This document shows, piece after piece, positions 34,625 to 42,272 of a DNA stretch of 42,272 nucleotides. This stretch comes from Microcystis wesenbergii FACHB-1317. Lineage in GTDB: Bacteria; Cyanobacteriota; Cyanobacteriia; Cyanobacteriales; Microcystaceae. The stretch is taken from NCBI RefSeq assembly GCF_014696875.1, contig NZ_JACJQV010000105.1:1-42272 (forward strand). Reading direction: 5' to 3'. The position numbers were made by a program, and so were the translations under genes. The notes beneath the pieces are model-generated. The model was not told the origin of the DNA. It saw only the letters and a program-made list of their open reading frames with translations, and ran no database searches. How positions within the stretch are numbered: the stretch's first letter is position 1; each line of letters opens with the position of its first letter.

Positions 34625-35233
34625 GAGACTGTTCCTATAATTTTCAAAATAGATAATTTTTTGACCACAAAAGATAGTTTTCACTCCATCACAGACAAAA
34701 CTGATTTCCTGATCTTCTTAATTCTTGATAAGGAAATTACAGCACTTGGCTGATCGCTCAAGTACAACTACTAGGGTTGAAGTGCTTATACAGTAAGCCT
34801 TTCGGTGATTGCATGGGATGTTCCGTCTCGGAAAGTGTTGTATTGAGCTTGTCTTTGATCTACAAGCGGAGATGCGTCTTTCCGCAAATTTTTAAAACCC
34901 ACATTCCGCACTTCAAATTATAGTAAGTAGTCATGCAAGGCGTTGCTGATTTGAGATATGAATCTTCTTGGGCGGAATTTCTTAAAACCTAGACGCGAAC
35001 TAACTTTTGCATCGGTGTCATCAACGCCCTATTTTACGTCCTCTGTAGGTAATGCGCGTGGCGGTGGCTGCCCCAGGACTACCCGCCTGACGGGACAGTA
35101 TAAGCTGCCCGCGCATTTAAATTGCTTGTTGAGATGAGGCACTCTTGCACTCTTGCACTCTTGCAAGAGGCAAAAGTAAAGGGATTAGGGGAGATTTAGC
35201 TAATCTAAGGATAGGCGGTTAAGATGCGTCTTA
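34625..35233. other. Gene-poor interval with structured sequence and IS relics
   Basis: I find no gene here. At about 35055-35115 there is a GC-rich stretch with nested complementarity: GCGCG and CGCGC at the outer ends, an inner CCCG-CCTGA-CGGG hairpin. Three 8-bp tandem repeats follow. The surroundings look like the margins of one or more insertion sequences, ending in the IS5-type transposase fragment at 35234. Confidence 0.5.
35139..35162. repeat. 8-bp tandem repeat GCACTCTT, three units
   Basis: GCACTCTT is repeated three times in register, followed by GCAAGAGG, which is complementary to the CTCTTGC at the repeat end and could form a short hairpin. It lies just upstream of the IS5-type transposase fragment. 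Confidence 0.75.
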
Positions 35234-35485
35234 GCTTACTACTACTTGAGAAAGTGGACTCAAGACGGAACATGGTTGAAAATCCATGACTGTCTCCAGG
35301 ATTACGTCAGGACGATGGAAGGTCATCTAACGGCGGCGAGCGCGGGAGTTTTAGACAGCCAATCGGTCAAAACCGCCACGATGATTAATCAAGAGGTGGG
35401 TTATGATGCGGGGAAACGGATTAAAGGAAGAAAGAGATTCACATTAGTCGATACCTTCGGGCTGTTAATCGCAGTCAAAGTCGTC
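35234..35485 (+). pseudogene. IS5-family transposase, internal fragment
   Basis: The frame reads AYYYLRKWTQDGTWLKIHDCL, then AGVLDSQSVKT and EVGYDAGKRIKGRKRFTLVDTFGLLIAVKVV. DSQSVKT and YDAGKKIKGRKRHxLVDTLGL are hallmark blocks around the first catalytic Asp of IS5-type DDE transposases. The N-terminal region is missing (stops just upstream) and homology ends at about 35485, where the frame runs into an unrelated segment shared with 300-367. Two of three catalytic residues would be lost, so the gene is dead. Confidence 0.85.
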
Positions 35486-35540
35486 TTCTGCCAAAGATTC
35501 TCCATTTTGCTGAGGACTTTCCTATTTTAAACTAGATATA

Positions 35541-35658
35541 AGTGGGTGGGTGGAATTAAATATAAGATGAACGTAGGTTGGGTTGAAGCATGAAACCCAA
35601 CGCCCGCACAGGTTACGGTACCGCTAACCCATCCTACAAATAATTGTGCCTCCCTACT
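35541..35658 (+). mobile_element. 118-bp TA-flanked MITE, full copy with identifiable empty site
   Basis: The element lies between TA at 35539-35540 and TA at 35659-35660. Its ends are AGTGGGTGGGTGGAATTA and ...TGCCTCCCTACT. The internal GTAGGTTGGGTT / AACCCAAC inverted repeat and GCTAACCCATCCTAC block match the copy at 25677-25794. The sequence on either side joins into the uninterrupted segment seen at 300-367, proving its limits and a TA duplication. It has no ORF. Confidence 0.88.
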
Positions 35659-35818
35659 TAGATGATGTCTAGATAGATTGAACTTAAAAAAACTTAATCA
35701 TCAAATCTAAAATTAATCTATCTAAATCTCTAATCTTCAGCAATTTAGAAATATGCTGATCAGCAAAAACTACAAAAGGTTTTTCAGAATCTCTCTATTT
35801 TGAATTAGGAAAAAACTC

Positions 35819-36793
35819 ATGTCTATGCGTCATTTTGCTTTATTGCTTGGGCTAACTACCGCTGGAACAGCCACTTTATTAGCTCCCCTTCCCACTCGTG
35901 CTGCTAGTTGTGAAACAGGTGATTTATTTGATTTTAGTTCCATCCAATTTATTGCAACTCGGCCTATTGCTTCTAATAACTGTTTGCGGTTATTTGGAAA
36001 ACGAACAGACCCGACTCCTCAAGGATTTGTGGGCTATGGCGCCGGTCACACTGAAACCAGTTTAAATTCACCCGGAAATCCAGCCCCCTATTATGCTGCG
36101 GGGATTGATTTTAGTCCCGAAAATTTGGTTAATCCTTTAGGAGCAACCCGAGCCGCCACATTGTTAAATAATATTACAGGATTTTCTAACTTTGCGACTT
36201 TCCTCACCAATAACAGTATTAATGTCGGTCGTATTGGCTTTAGTTTTGGTCCTAAAAACGGGGATTTTACCAAGAGTTGGAATTTAGGAGATGATATCAA
36301 TGGACAGAACTATTTTTCCTCTCCTACATCTTCTCTAGAAGAACGCATTTATGCCGCTAATCCTAAGGAAGTAGAAAGCTTTTTATTGTTGGACAACACT
36401 AAAATTCTTAGCTTTGGTTATAGCGATATTTATTCATTCTTAGAATATGGCGCAACCACCGTTCCTGATGATGACTCTGAAGCGATTATTAGTGATCCCT
36501 TTAGTGTTTCTAAGGTAGCTGGCCTGCTCGGAGAATTTGACGGATTAGCCAATGCTTTCTTAGTCGATGTGGGTTCTAATAAAGTACAATTAGTCAGTGA
36601 AGATGCCGCCGTTGTCCCAGATGACGTTTTTATCGATCCCTCAATTGGCCCATTAAATCCCGTGGTTTCTATTCAATTTCCCCTGCAACTGAGAATTGTT
36701 TCGACTCCTGAACCTTCTGTTACCCTTGGCTTAATGAGTTTAGGCATTATTGCCGTAGGGTGTCGTTTGAAAAATAAAATTCGGAAAGAATAG
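35819..36793 (+). CDS. PEP-CTERM sorting-signal secreted protein
   Basis: The 324-residue protein has a Sec-type signal peptide (MSMRHFALLLGLTTAGTATLLAPLPTRA, cleavage near 28) and a C-terminal PEP-CTERM tail: STPEPSVTLG, hydrophobic LMSLGIIAVG, then basic RLKNKIRKE. The central region (Gly/Asn/Ser-rich, with GFVGYGAGHTETSLNSPGN) shows no enzyme motif. AGGA is nine bases before the ATG. It is unrelated in its central part to the PEP-CTERM protein at 453-1202. Probably exported to the cell surface or periplasm; function unknown. Confidence 0.85.
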   Translation: MSMRHFALLLGLTTAGTATLLAPLPTRAASCETGDLFDFSSIQFIATRPIASNNCLRLFGKRTDPTPQGFVGYGAGHTETSLNSPGNPAPYYAAGIDFSPENLVNPLGATRAATLLNNITGFSNFATFLTNNSINVGRIGFSFGPKNGDFTKSWNLGDDINGQNYFSSPTSSLEERIYAANPKEVESFLLLDNTKILSFGYSDIYSFLEYGATTVPDDDSEAIISDPFSVSKVAGLLGEFDGLANAFLVDVGSNKVQLVSEDAAVVPDDVFIDPSIGPLNPVVSIQFPLQLRIVSTPEPSVTLGLMSLGIIAVGCRLKNKIRKE

Positions 36794-36848
36794 GACAGCA
36801 GTTGTAGATAAGCTGAGACCCATCCCCGTCTTCACGTTAAATTCTTTA

Positions 36849-38405
36849 ATGAATAGACTTATGCCAGATAACCATCCTATGTCACCTCCTATGTCGGAAT
36901 ATCCCCTAAAAATCACTGCCACCTCTTCTGAACCTCAAAAACAATCAAAACGCCGTTTCCAATGGGTTCGGCGATGGTATCTTGGGGGACTTTTATTGTT
37001 AGGAGTCGGTTATGGGATTGGGTCAATGAGTCAACCAACTCAACCAATCGCCCCTTCTGTTGCCGAAAATGAACATCTTCTCCCCGTTGAAATTGACCGG
37101 CTAGTACAGGTCAATGCTTATCAACAGTCTCGAACTTACACTGGGGAAATTGTCGCTCAAAATACCAGTGATTTAGGGTTTGAACGAGGAGGAACAATGA
37201 CTCAACTGCTGGTGACAGAAGGACAATGGGTGAATCAAGGAACGCCCCTTGCTCGTTTAGATGACCGTCAATTAATCGCCCAAACACAAGACTTATTAGC
37301 CCAAAAACAACAGGCTTTAGCACAATTAAAAGAAATGGAGGCGGGTTCTCGTGCTGAAACCATTGCCGCAGCCCAAGCAAATTTGGCTCAAGAAAAAGCT
37401 CAACTACAAGAGATGGAAGTGGGACCTCGCACTGAAACCATTGCGGCAGCCCAAGCGCGTTTGAAAACCCTGCAAGCACAATTAGCTTTGGCTCGTAGTA
37501 AACAGGAGCGACGACAGAATCTTTATACGCAAGGGGCTATTTCTCGTGAACAGTTTGACGAAGTGGTCACAGATATGGATAGTCAACAGGCAAGGGTTAA
37601 TGAAGCCCAGAGCCAATTAGATGAGCTATTAGCAGGAACACGCCCTGAAATCTTAACTCAACAGCGAGCAAGGATTAAACAGGCTCAAAGTCAACTGGAT
37701 GAGTTGTTAGCAGGGACTCGCAGGGAAGTGATTGAAGCCCAAAAAGCAGCTATTAAACAGCTAGATAGTCGTTTAGCTAGTATTGAACTTGATTTAGAAA
37801 AGACCGTTCTTAAAGCCCCTTTTTCGGGCAAAATTCAAAAACGTTATCTCGATCAAGGAACGGCGGTACAAGCGGGTCAAGGGGTGGTGCGTTTGGTACA
37901 ATTAGACGGCGTTAAAGCCCATATTGGTGTTCCTACGTCCCTGACTTCTGAGATCAAGATGGGACAATCACAAACCCTAAAAATTGACCAAAAATCTTAT
38001 TCAGCGACCGTTAAGGCAATTTTACCTGAACTAGATGCTGCTAGTCGTACCGTGACGGTGGTTTTTCAAGTTAAAGGAGCAGGAAGTAGCGGCGAGGCTA
38101 CCTCACCGCTGCTAACCACTGGACAAATTGTCACCTGGAAATGGCAACAAAACATTAATACTTCGGGTTATTGGCTACCTAGTACCGCTCTTGTTAAGGG
38201 AATTCGAGGATTATGGTCGATTTATGTCCTAGGAGATGGGAATGCAGCCCAAGGATTTGTCGTAGAACGTCGGGATGTGGAGGTTTTATACACCGATGGG
38301 GAGCGAGTTCTCGTGCGAGGAACATTAGACGGAACCGAAAAAGTGATTACTAATGGCACAAATCGCATTATTTCGGGGCAAAAGGTAACAATTAGTAAAC
38401 AGTAA
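36849..38405 (+). CDS. RND efflux membrane-fusion (HlyD/AcrA-type) protein
   Basis: This 518-residue protein has an N-terminal membrane anchor (WYLGGLLLLGVGYGIGSM, about 40-60), a lipoyl half-motif region (GGTMTQLLVTEGQWVNQGTPLARLDDRQL) and an extended coiled-coil hairpin. The hairpin has internal repeats: two copies of (K/Q)EMExGxRxETIAAAQA and two of QAQSQLDELLAGTR. The second lipoyl half follows (LEKTVLKAPFSGKIQKRYLDQGTAVQAGQGVVRLVQ), then beta-barrel and membrane-proximal parts. It pairs with the RND permease at 38818 in the same direction. It should link the inner-membrane pump to an outer-membrane channel, whose gene is not in the window. Substrate unknown. Confidence 0.88.
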   Translation: MNRLMPDNHPMSPPMSEYPLKITATSSEPQKQSKRRFQWVRRWYLGGLLLLGVGYGIGSMSQPTQPIAPSVAENEHLLPVEIDRLVQVNAYQQSRTYTGEIVAQNTSDLGFERGGTMTQLLVTEGQWVNQGTPLARLDDRQLIAQTQDLLAQKQQALAQLKEMEAGSRAETIAAAQANLAQEKAQLQEMEVGPRTETIAAAQARLKTLQAQLALARSKQERRQNLYTQGAISREQFDEVVTDMDSQQARVNEAQSQLDELLAGTRPEILTQQRARIKQAQSQLDELLAGTRREVIEAQKAAIKQLDSRLASIELDLEKTVLKAPFSGKIQKRYLDQGTAVQAGQGVVRLVQLDGVKAHIGVPTSLTSEIKMGQSQTLKIDQKSYSATVKAILPELDAASRTVTVVFQVKGAGSSGEATSPLLTTGQIVTWKWQQNINTSGYWLPSTALVKGIRGLWSIYVLGDGNAAQGFVVERRDVEVLYTDGERVLVRGTLDGTEKVITNGTNRIISGQKVTISKQ

Positions 38406-38414
38406 ACAGTGAGC
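38394..38414. repeat. Heptamer tandem repeat AGTAAAC / AGTGAGC (3 units)
   Basis: AGTAAAC twice and AGTGAGC once, in register across the end of the membrane-fusion gene and directly before a truncated MITE copy. It is the complement-type relative of the TGTTNAC heptamers at 5659-5679. Confidence 0.5.
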
Positions 38415-38415
38415 A

Positions 38416-38505
38416 GAACGTAGGTTGGGTTGAAGCATGAAACCCAACGCCCGATTATGTTACGCTACCGCTAACCCATCCGACAAATAATTGTGCCTCC
38501 CTACT
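38416..38505 (+). mobile_element. MITE copy truncated at its left end
   Basis: GAACGTAGGTTGGGTTGAAG to CCTCCCTACT matches the last 90 bp of the 118-bp elements and is followed by TA (38506-38507). The first 28 bp, including the left terminal repeat, are missing and replaced by heptamer repeats at the end of the membrane-fusion gene. It cannot transpose by both ends. Confidence 0.82.
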
Positions 38506-38681
38506 TAGGGTTTGCTGAATAAATCTAAAAACCTTGTTGGGTAAGACTTTTAGACTTTTGGGAAATCAAAAAGTACCAGATCTGGGAGTGATCGCGGAGA
38601 AAATTCCGGGACTTTTTCCCTGAAAATTAGGTAATTGACCACCTGAAAATGGGTAAAACCCTACACCCCACACCCCACCTG

Positions 38682-38701
38682 CCCCCCCGATGTCGGGGGG
38701 G
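38682..38701. repeat. CCCCCCCGA-TG-TCGGGGGGG hairpin
   Basis: A nine-base inverted repeat with a two-base loop, followed by a further G-run. It lacks a U-tract. It may slow transcription between the two RND genes or be a dispersed palindrome. Confidence 0.6.
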
Positions 38702-38817
38702 GTTGGGGGGGTCACACCCTGCCCCCAGGAAAAACTTTTTGCCGCAAACCCTACTTATTACTTATTACTTTCTCCCCCGAACTTCATAATTCTCAATTCT
38801 TAATTCATCATTCTCCT

Positions 38818-41800
38818 ATGTCTTCCATCTTTTATAAAAACGTCCGATTATTAGTTTTAACTATTTTGGCGATCGCCGTTTGGGGCTTATCTTCCTTTTT
38901 CAGTTTACCTCGTATGGAAGATCCCGAATTAACCCCTCGTTTTGCGGTCATTAACACCCAATTTCCAGGCGCAACCCCTGAACGAGTAGAAACGCTAGTT
39001 ACTGATAAATTAGAACAAGCTTTACTAGAAGTTGAAGAAATTCAAAATATTGATTCTACCTCTCAGCTTGGCTTCTCCAGCATTACCATTGAATTAAATG
39101 ACCAAATTACCGATGTTGATCCCGTTTGGTCACAAATTCGTGATAAAGTCAATGATGCTGTTTCTCAATTACCATCGGGAACTTCTCTCCCTGAATTTGA
39201 AGAATCAAAACCCAAAGCCAACGCCTTAATTGTTGCTTTAACTTGGCAATTATCAAGCCCTCCGAATTATGGCATTTTGAGCCGTTGGGCGCAAGAATTA
39301 GAAGATGATTTACGGTTAATTGAAGGAACAGAAAAAGTTGAATTATTTGGCAATCCTACGGAGGAAATTCGAGTTGAAGTTGCTCCCCAACAATTAACCC
39401 ATTTAGGATTAACCATACAGTCCCTATCTCAACAAATCTTAGAAAGTGATGCCAAAGTTGCTGCCGGCCAATTACGAAGCGAACAAAGTAACTTATTGCT
39501 GGAAATTGAAGGAGAATTAGATTCTTTAGACCGTTTAAATCGTTTATCAATTAAATCAGGTTCGTCTAGTCAAGTAGTGCGATTAGGTGATATTGCAAAT
39601 ATTAGTAAAGGAATTGAAGATCCCCCCAGAGAAGTCGCGATGATTAAGGGAAAACGGGCGATCGCAATTGCTGCTTTTGTGGAATCTGATAGACGCTTAG
39701 ATTCTTGGATGACAGTCGCCAAGGCTAAGTTAGAAAGATTTGAAAAAAACCTTCCTCAAGGAATTGGCCTACACATTATCTTTAATCAAAGTCGTTATGT
39801 GCAGCAACAACTAGACTCGGTTTTATCAAACCTGATCATGGGTGCTGTCTTAGTTTTTGGGATCACCTTTGTGATCATGGGCTGGAAATCATCTTTAATC
39901 GTGGGAACATCACTTCCTTTATCAGTTTTGATGGTTTTTGGCAGTATGAAGGTGTTAGGCATTCCCCTACATCAAATTTCGGTAACAGGACTAATCATTG
40001 CTTTGGGATTATTAATTGATAATGCGATTATTGTGGTTGATGAGGTGCAAATGGCTTTAAAAGAAGAAGAAGGTATATCACCGCTCAAAGCCGTTGCTAC
40101 TACCGTACATCATATTTTTATTCCCTTACTCGCTTCTACCTTTACCAGTGTTATCGCTTTTTTGCCCATTGCTACCGCTTCAGGAGCAACTGGAGAATTT
40201 ACCGGAACGATTGGAGTAACCGTAATTTTAGCCCTAATTAGCTCGTTTATTCTATCTGTCACCGTGATTCCCGCCTTAGCGGGAAGATTACATCATTGGC
40301 AACCAACCCCCACAAATGGATATTGGTGGCAAAGCGGATTTACCCATTCTCGTTTAACCTATCTTTATAAGTGGAGTTTAGATCGCACTTTTCAACGTCC
40401 CTTATTAGCGATCGCCCTTATTCTTATTCTTCCCTTATGGGGTTTTATTAGCTTTCCTACCCTACAACAACAGTTTTTCCCCCCCACCGATCGCGAACAA
40501 TTTCATTTAACCTTTGAATTACCCATCAGTGTGTCTTTACCCGAAACCCAGTCTCAAGTGATGCAAGCCCGAAAGTTAATCTTACAGCATCCTGAAATTC
40601 AAGACGTTCAATGGTTTATTGGGAAAAGTGCGCCCTCTTTTTACTACAATGTCTTACAAAATCGAGAACAATCTCCTAATTATGCTCAAGGAATTGTTCA
40701 ACTTCAGAAAAACGTCAAGTCGGGTGCGTTAATTCGCACCTTACAGCAAGAATTAGATCAAGCCTTTCCCCAAGCGCAAATTATTGTCCGACAATTAGAA
40801 CAGGGTCCTCCTTTTGATGCACCGATTGAATTACGCTTATATGGGTCAGATTTAGCCCAATTACAGGCTTTAGGCGATCAAGTTCGCGCCGAATTAGCTA
40901 AAACCCCTGATATTATCCATACTCGCGCCACTTTAAGCGAAAGTTTGCCCAAATTAGCTGTCAATCTTAATGAAGAAAAGCTACGTTTAGCAGGGTTAGA
41001 TAAAAGAGCCGTTGCTCGTCAATTAGACACCAGTTTAGAGGGAACAGTCGGAGGCTCGATTTTAGAAGGAACAAAAGAACTACCTGTGAGAGTTCGGACT
41101 TCTAATAGTCAACGGAGCAATCTAGCTGAAATTAGCTCATTAAACCTCTTATCTTCAGGAAATTCTGCAACTTCATCGACAATTGTTCCCTTATCAGCGG
41201 TGGGAAATGTGGAAATTGTCCCCGATATTGTTGCTATTTCACGTCGTAATGGCCAAAGGATGAATACCATACAGGGTTTTATTCCGGCTGGTGTATTACC
41301 GGAACAAGTACTCTCTGAGTTTGAAAAACGATTAGAAATGAGTAATTTTCAGTTACCCTATGGTTATTCATGGGATTTTGGCGGAGAACAAGGAGAACGT
41401 CAGGATGCTTTAAGTAATTTGATTGCAACTCTTGGGGTTTTAGCGATCGTTATGGTGGCCAGTTTAGTCCTCACTTTTAATTCTTTCCGTATGGCTAGTA
41501 TTATTATCATAGTTGCCATTTTATCTTTAGGACTAGGCTTAGGATCATTGGCCTTGTTTAATTATCCTTTTGGGTTTACAGCGATTTTAGGGATCATTGG
41601 ACTTTTAGGAATCTGTGTTAATGATTCAATCGTAATTCTTGACGCTTTGCGTCATGATGCTCAAGCCAGCCTTGGTTCACGTCGAGCAACTCGAAATGTG
41701 GTGATTCGTGCAACTCGTCATGTGGTAGCGACCACCTTAACCACGATAATGGGGTTTATCCCTTTATTATTTGATCCCAGTGGTTTTTGGCCACCTCTTG

Positions 41801-41916
41801 CGATTAGTATTGTCGGTGGGTTAGGTGGCGCCACTTTAATAGCGTTATATTTTGTTCCTTCCGTATATCTACTCTTAGGTCGTAAAAACCTTACACAGAG
41901 TGCTAAACCGCAGTAA
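38818..41916 (+). CDS. RND efflux permease (AcrB/HAE-type)
   Basis: The 1032-residue protein has the full RND layout: first TM (LLVLTILAIAVWGLSSF), the periplasmic loop start RMEDPELTPRFAVINTQFPGATPERVETLVTDKLEQAL, TM2-TM6 with GLIIALGLLIDNAIIVVDEV (391-410), a second periplasmic loop, and TM8-TM12 with LGIIGLLGICVNDSIVILDAL. Of the paired Asp residues of AcrB TM4, the first is kept (Asp401) and the second is Asn402. The TM10 Lys is replaced by Asn in CVND, as in several non-AcrB RND groups. It is the partner of the adaptor at 36849-38405. It could export the cluster product or act independently. Confidence 0.92.
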   Translation: MSSIFYKNVRLLVLTILAIAVWGLSSFFSLPRMEDPELTPRFAVINTQFPGATPERVETLVTDKLEQALLEVEEIQNIDSTSQLGFSSITIELNDQITDVDPVWSQIRDKVNDAVSQLPSGTSLPEFEESKPKANALIVALTWQLSSPPNYGILSRWAQELEDDLRLIEGTEKVELFGNPTEEIRVEVAPQQLTHLGLTIQSLSQQILESDAKVAAGQLRSEQSNLLLEIEGELDSLDRLNRLSIKSGSSSQVVRLGDIANISKGIEDPPREVAMIKGKRAIAIAAFVESDRRLDSWMTVAKAKLERFEKNLPQGIGLHIIFNQSRYVQQQLDSVLSNLIMGAVLVFGITFVIMGWKSSLIVGTSLPLSVLMVFGSMKVLGIPLHQISVTGLIIALGLLIDNAIIVVDEVQMALKEEEGISPLKAVATTVHHIFIPLLASTFTSVIAFLPIATASGATGEFTGTIGVTVILALISSFILSVTVIPALAGRLHHWQPTPTNGYWWQSGFTHSRLTYLYKWSLDRTFQRPLLAIALILILPLWGFISFPTLQQQFFPPTDREQFHLTFELPISVSLPETQSQVMQARKLILQHPEIQDVQWFIGKSAPSFYYNVLQNREQSPNYAQGIVQLQKNVKSGALIRTLQQELDQAFPQAQIIVRQLEQGPPFDAPIELRLYGSDLAQLQALGDQVRAELAKTPDIIHTRATLSESLPKLAVNLNEEKLRLAGLDKRAVARQLDTSLEGTVGGSILEGTKELPVRVRTSNSQRSNLAEISSLNLLSSGNSATSSTIVPLSAVGNVEIVPDIVAISRRNGQRMNTIQGFIPAGVLPEQVLSEFEKRLEMSNFQLPYGYSWDFGGEQGERQDALSNLIATLGVLAIVMVASLVLTFNSFRMASIIIIVAILSLGLGLGSLALFNYPFGFTAILGIIGLLGICVNDSIVILDALRHDAQASLGSRRATRNVVIRATRHVVATTLTTIMGFIPLLFDPSGFWPPLAISIVGGLGGATLIALYFVPSVYLLLGRKNLTQSAKPQ

Positions 41917-42272
41917 CGGTATGATTATCGCAGTTATTTTGTCTTGCCATCAAGAGTATCGCTCTTCTATCACTCTCGGAAAATCCCTGTCAACCCATAA
42001 CGGGAGTTTAGACTAACTCCCCTGACAGGGGGACAAGAAGGCTGAAATCCATATATCGTAAGCTTTTCATGGTTTTAGCTCGAAAAAGTTTGCCGCACCA
42101 TCTCTCACTTATTAATAATAATTCCTAGTAAGGGACTTGCGTAAAAATAAGATGCCAGCTAGTGGGACTTAGACAAAAAACAAATCGAGAAAAGCCTCAA
42201 CTCCAATCCCCGCTTGGGATTTACTTCGAGAAGCCCAAAATCGCTGAAACCCAGATAGATCAAGGAAAATCA
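41917..42272. other. Window end: nested hairpin and possible insertion-sequence margin
   Basis: No gene is recognisable. A nested stem-loop lies at 41985-42030. Further right, AAGGGACTTGCGTAAAAATAA at about 42132-42152 and GGGACTTAGAC at about 42163 share a GGGACTT motif and look like the margin of a repeat or insertion sequence that continues past the window. This last point is weak. Confidence 0.35.
41985..42030 (+). terminator. Nested inverted repeat downstream of the RND permease
   Basis: CCCTGTCA (41985-41992) pairs with TGACAGGG (42023-42030), and inside it GGAGTT (42003-42008) pairs with AACTCC (42015-42020). It lies 68 bases after the permease stop and could end its transcript, although no U-run follows. 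It could instead be the structured end of a mobile element. Confidence 0.45.

Larger units (their letters stand above)
38406..38817. other. Gene-free interval between the RND genes: truncated MITE and C/G hairpin
   Basis: This interval holds heptamer repeats, a 5'-truncated MITE copy (38416-38505), an A/T-rich stretch, a C-run/G-run hairpin (38682-38701) and a TTACTTATTACTTATTAC simple repeat shortly before the permease start. I see no ORF worth calling and no convincing promoter, although the length suggests that the permease may have its own. Confidence 0.6.

Noticed and set aside
42130-42272. Insertion sequence at the right end of the window
   Set aside because: Only a repeated GGGACTT motif is visible, with no transposase frame or terminal repeat pair; too weak to call as a mobile element.

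Overview
The window is most likely cyanobacterial chromosome. It is AT-rich, carries more than ten HIP1 octamers (GCGATCGC, for example near 5318, 14578, 25259, 29795, 38869 and 40408), heptanucleotide tandem repeats, palindromic intergenic repeats and two PEP-CTERM secreted-protein genes. I cannot name the species. A unicellular or colonial Chroococcales-type genome (Cyanothece/Crocosphaera/Microcystis-like) fits the repeat load, but that is inference.

The core is a 31.4-kb minus-strand biosynthetic cluster (about 32811 down to 1403), all genes in one direction. In transcription order it encodes: a discrete ACP; a flavin-dependent halogenase-like enzyme; a modular PKS KS-AT-KR-ACP; a modular KS-AT-ACP-C-ACP; an NRPS-type A-C protein without its own carrier domain; a PfaA/HglE-like KS-AT-ACP; a structural KR half; a catalytic KR-DH; a PfaB/PfaC-like pseudoKS-AT-DH-DH; a PfaD-like enoyl reductase; an MFS exporter; and a COG2907-type FAD oxidoreductase. 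It therefore joins two machineries: an iterative PUFA/heterocyst-glycolipid-type synthase that makes a reduced or partly unsaturated acyl chain, and a short modular PKS/NRPS line that probably adds an amino acid (the adenylation code reads like serine) and a halogen. No thioesterase, terminal reductase, fatty-acyl-AMP ligase or phosphopantetheinyl transferase lies in the window. The product is not one I can name.

Upstream, across a 285-bp divergent intergenic region, are a small cyanobacterial protein of unknown function (33097-33615, +) and a PAS-AraC regulator (33722-34624, -), the best local candidate for pathway control. Further right are an IS5-type transposase fragment, a PEP-CTERM gene (35819-36793), and an RND efflux pair of membrane-fusion protein and permease (36849-41916).

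The region is full of small mobile debris: IS630, IS30 and IS5 transposase fragments, a 118-bp TA-flanked MITE in two full copies and one truncated copy, STRR heptamers, and palindromic repeats in gaps between synthase genes. Two structural observations stand out. (1) An A9 tract just before the stop codon of the PfaA-like gene lies where a -1 slip would fuse it to the structural KR ORF, whose frame is open and protein-like upstream of its own ATG. (2) A segment near 300-367 is the MITE-free version of the site that holds the MITE at 35541-35658, which gives the MITE boundaries and a TA target duplication directly.
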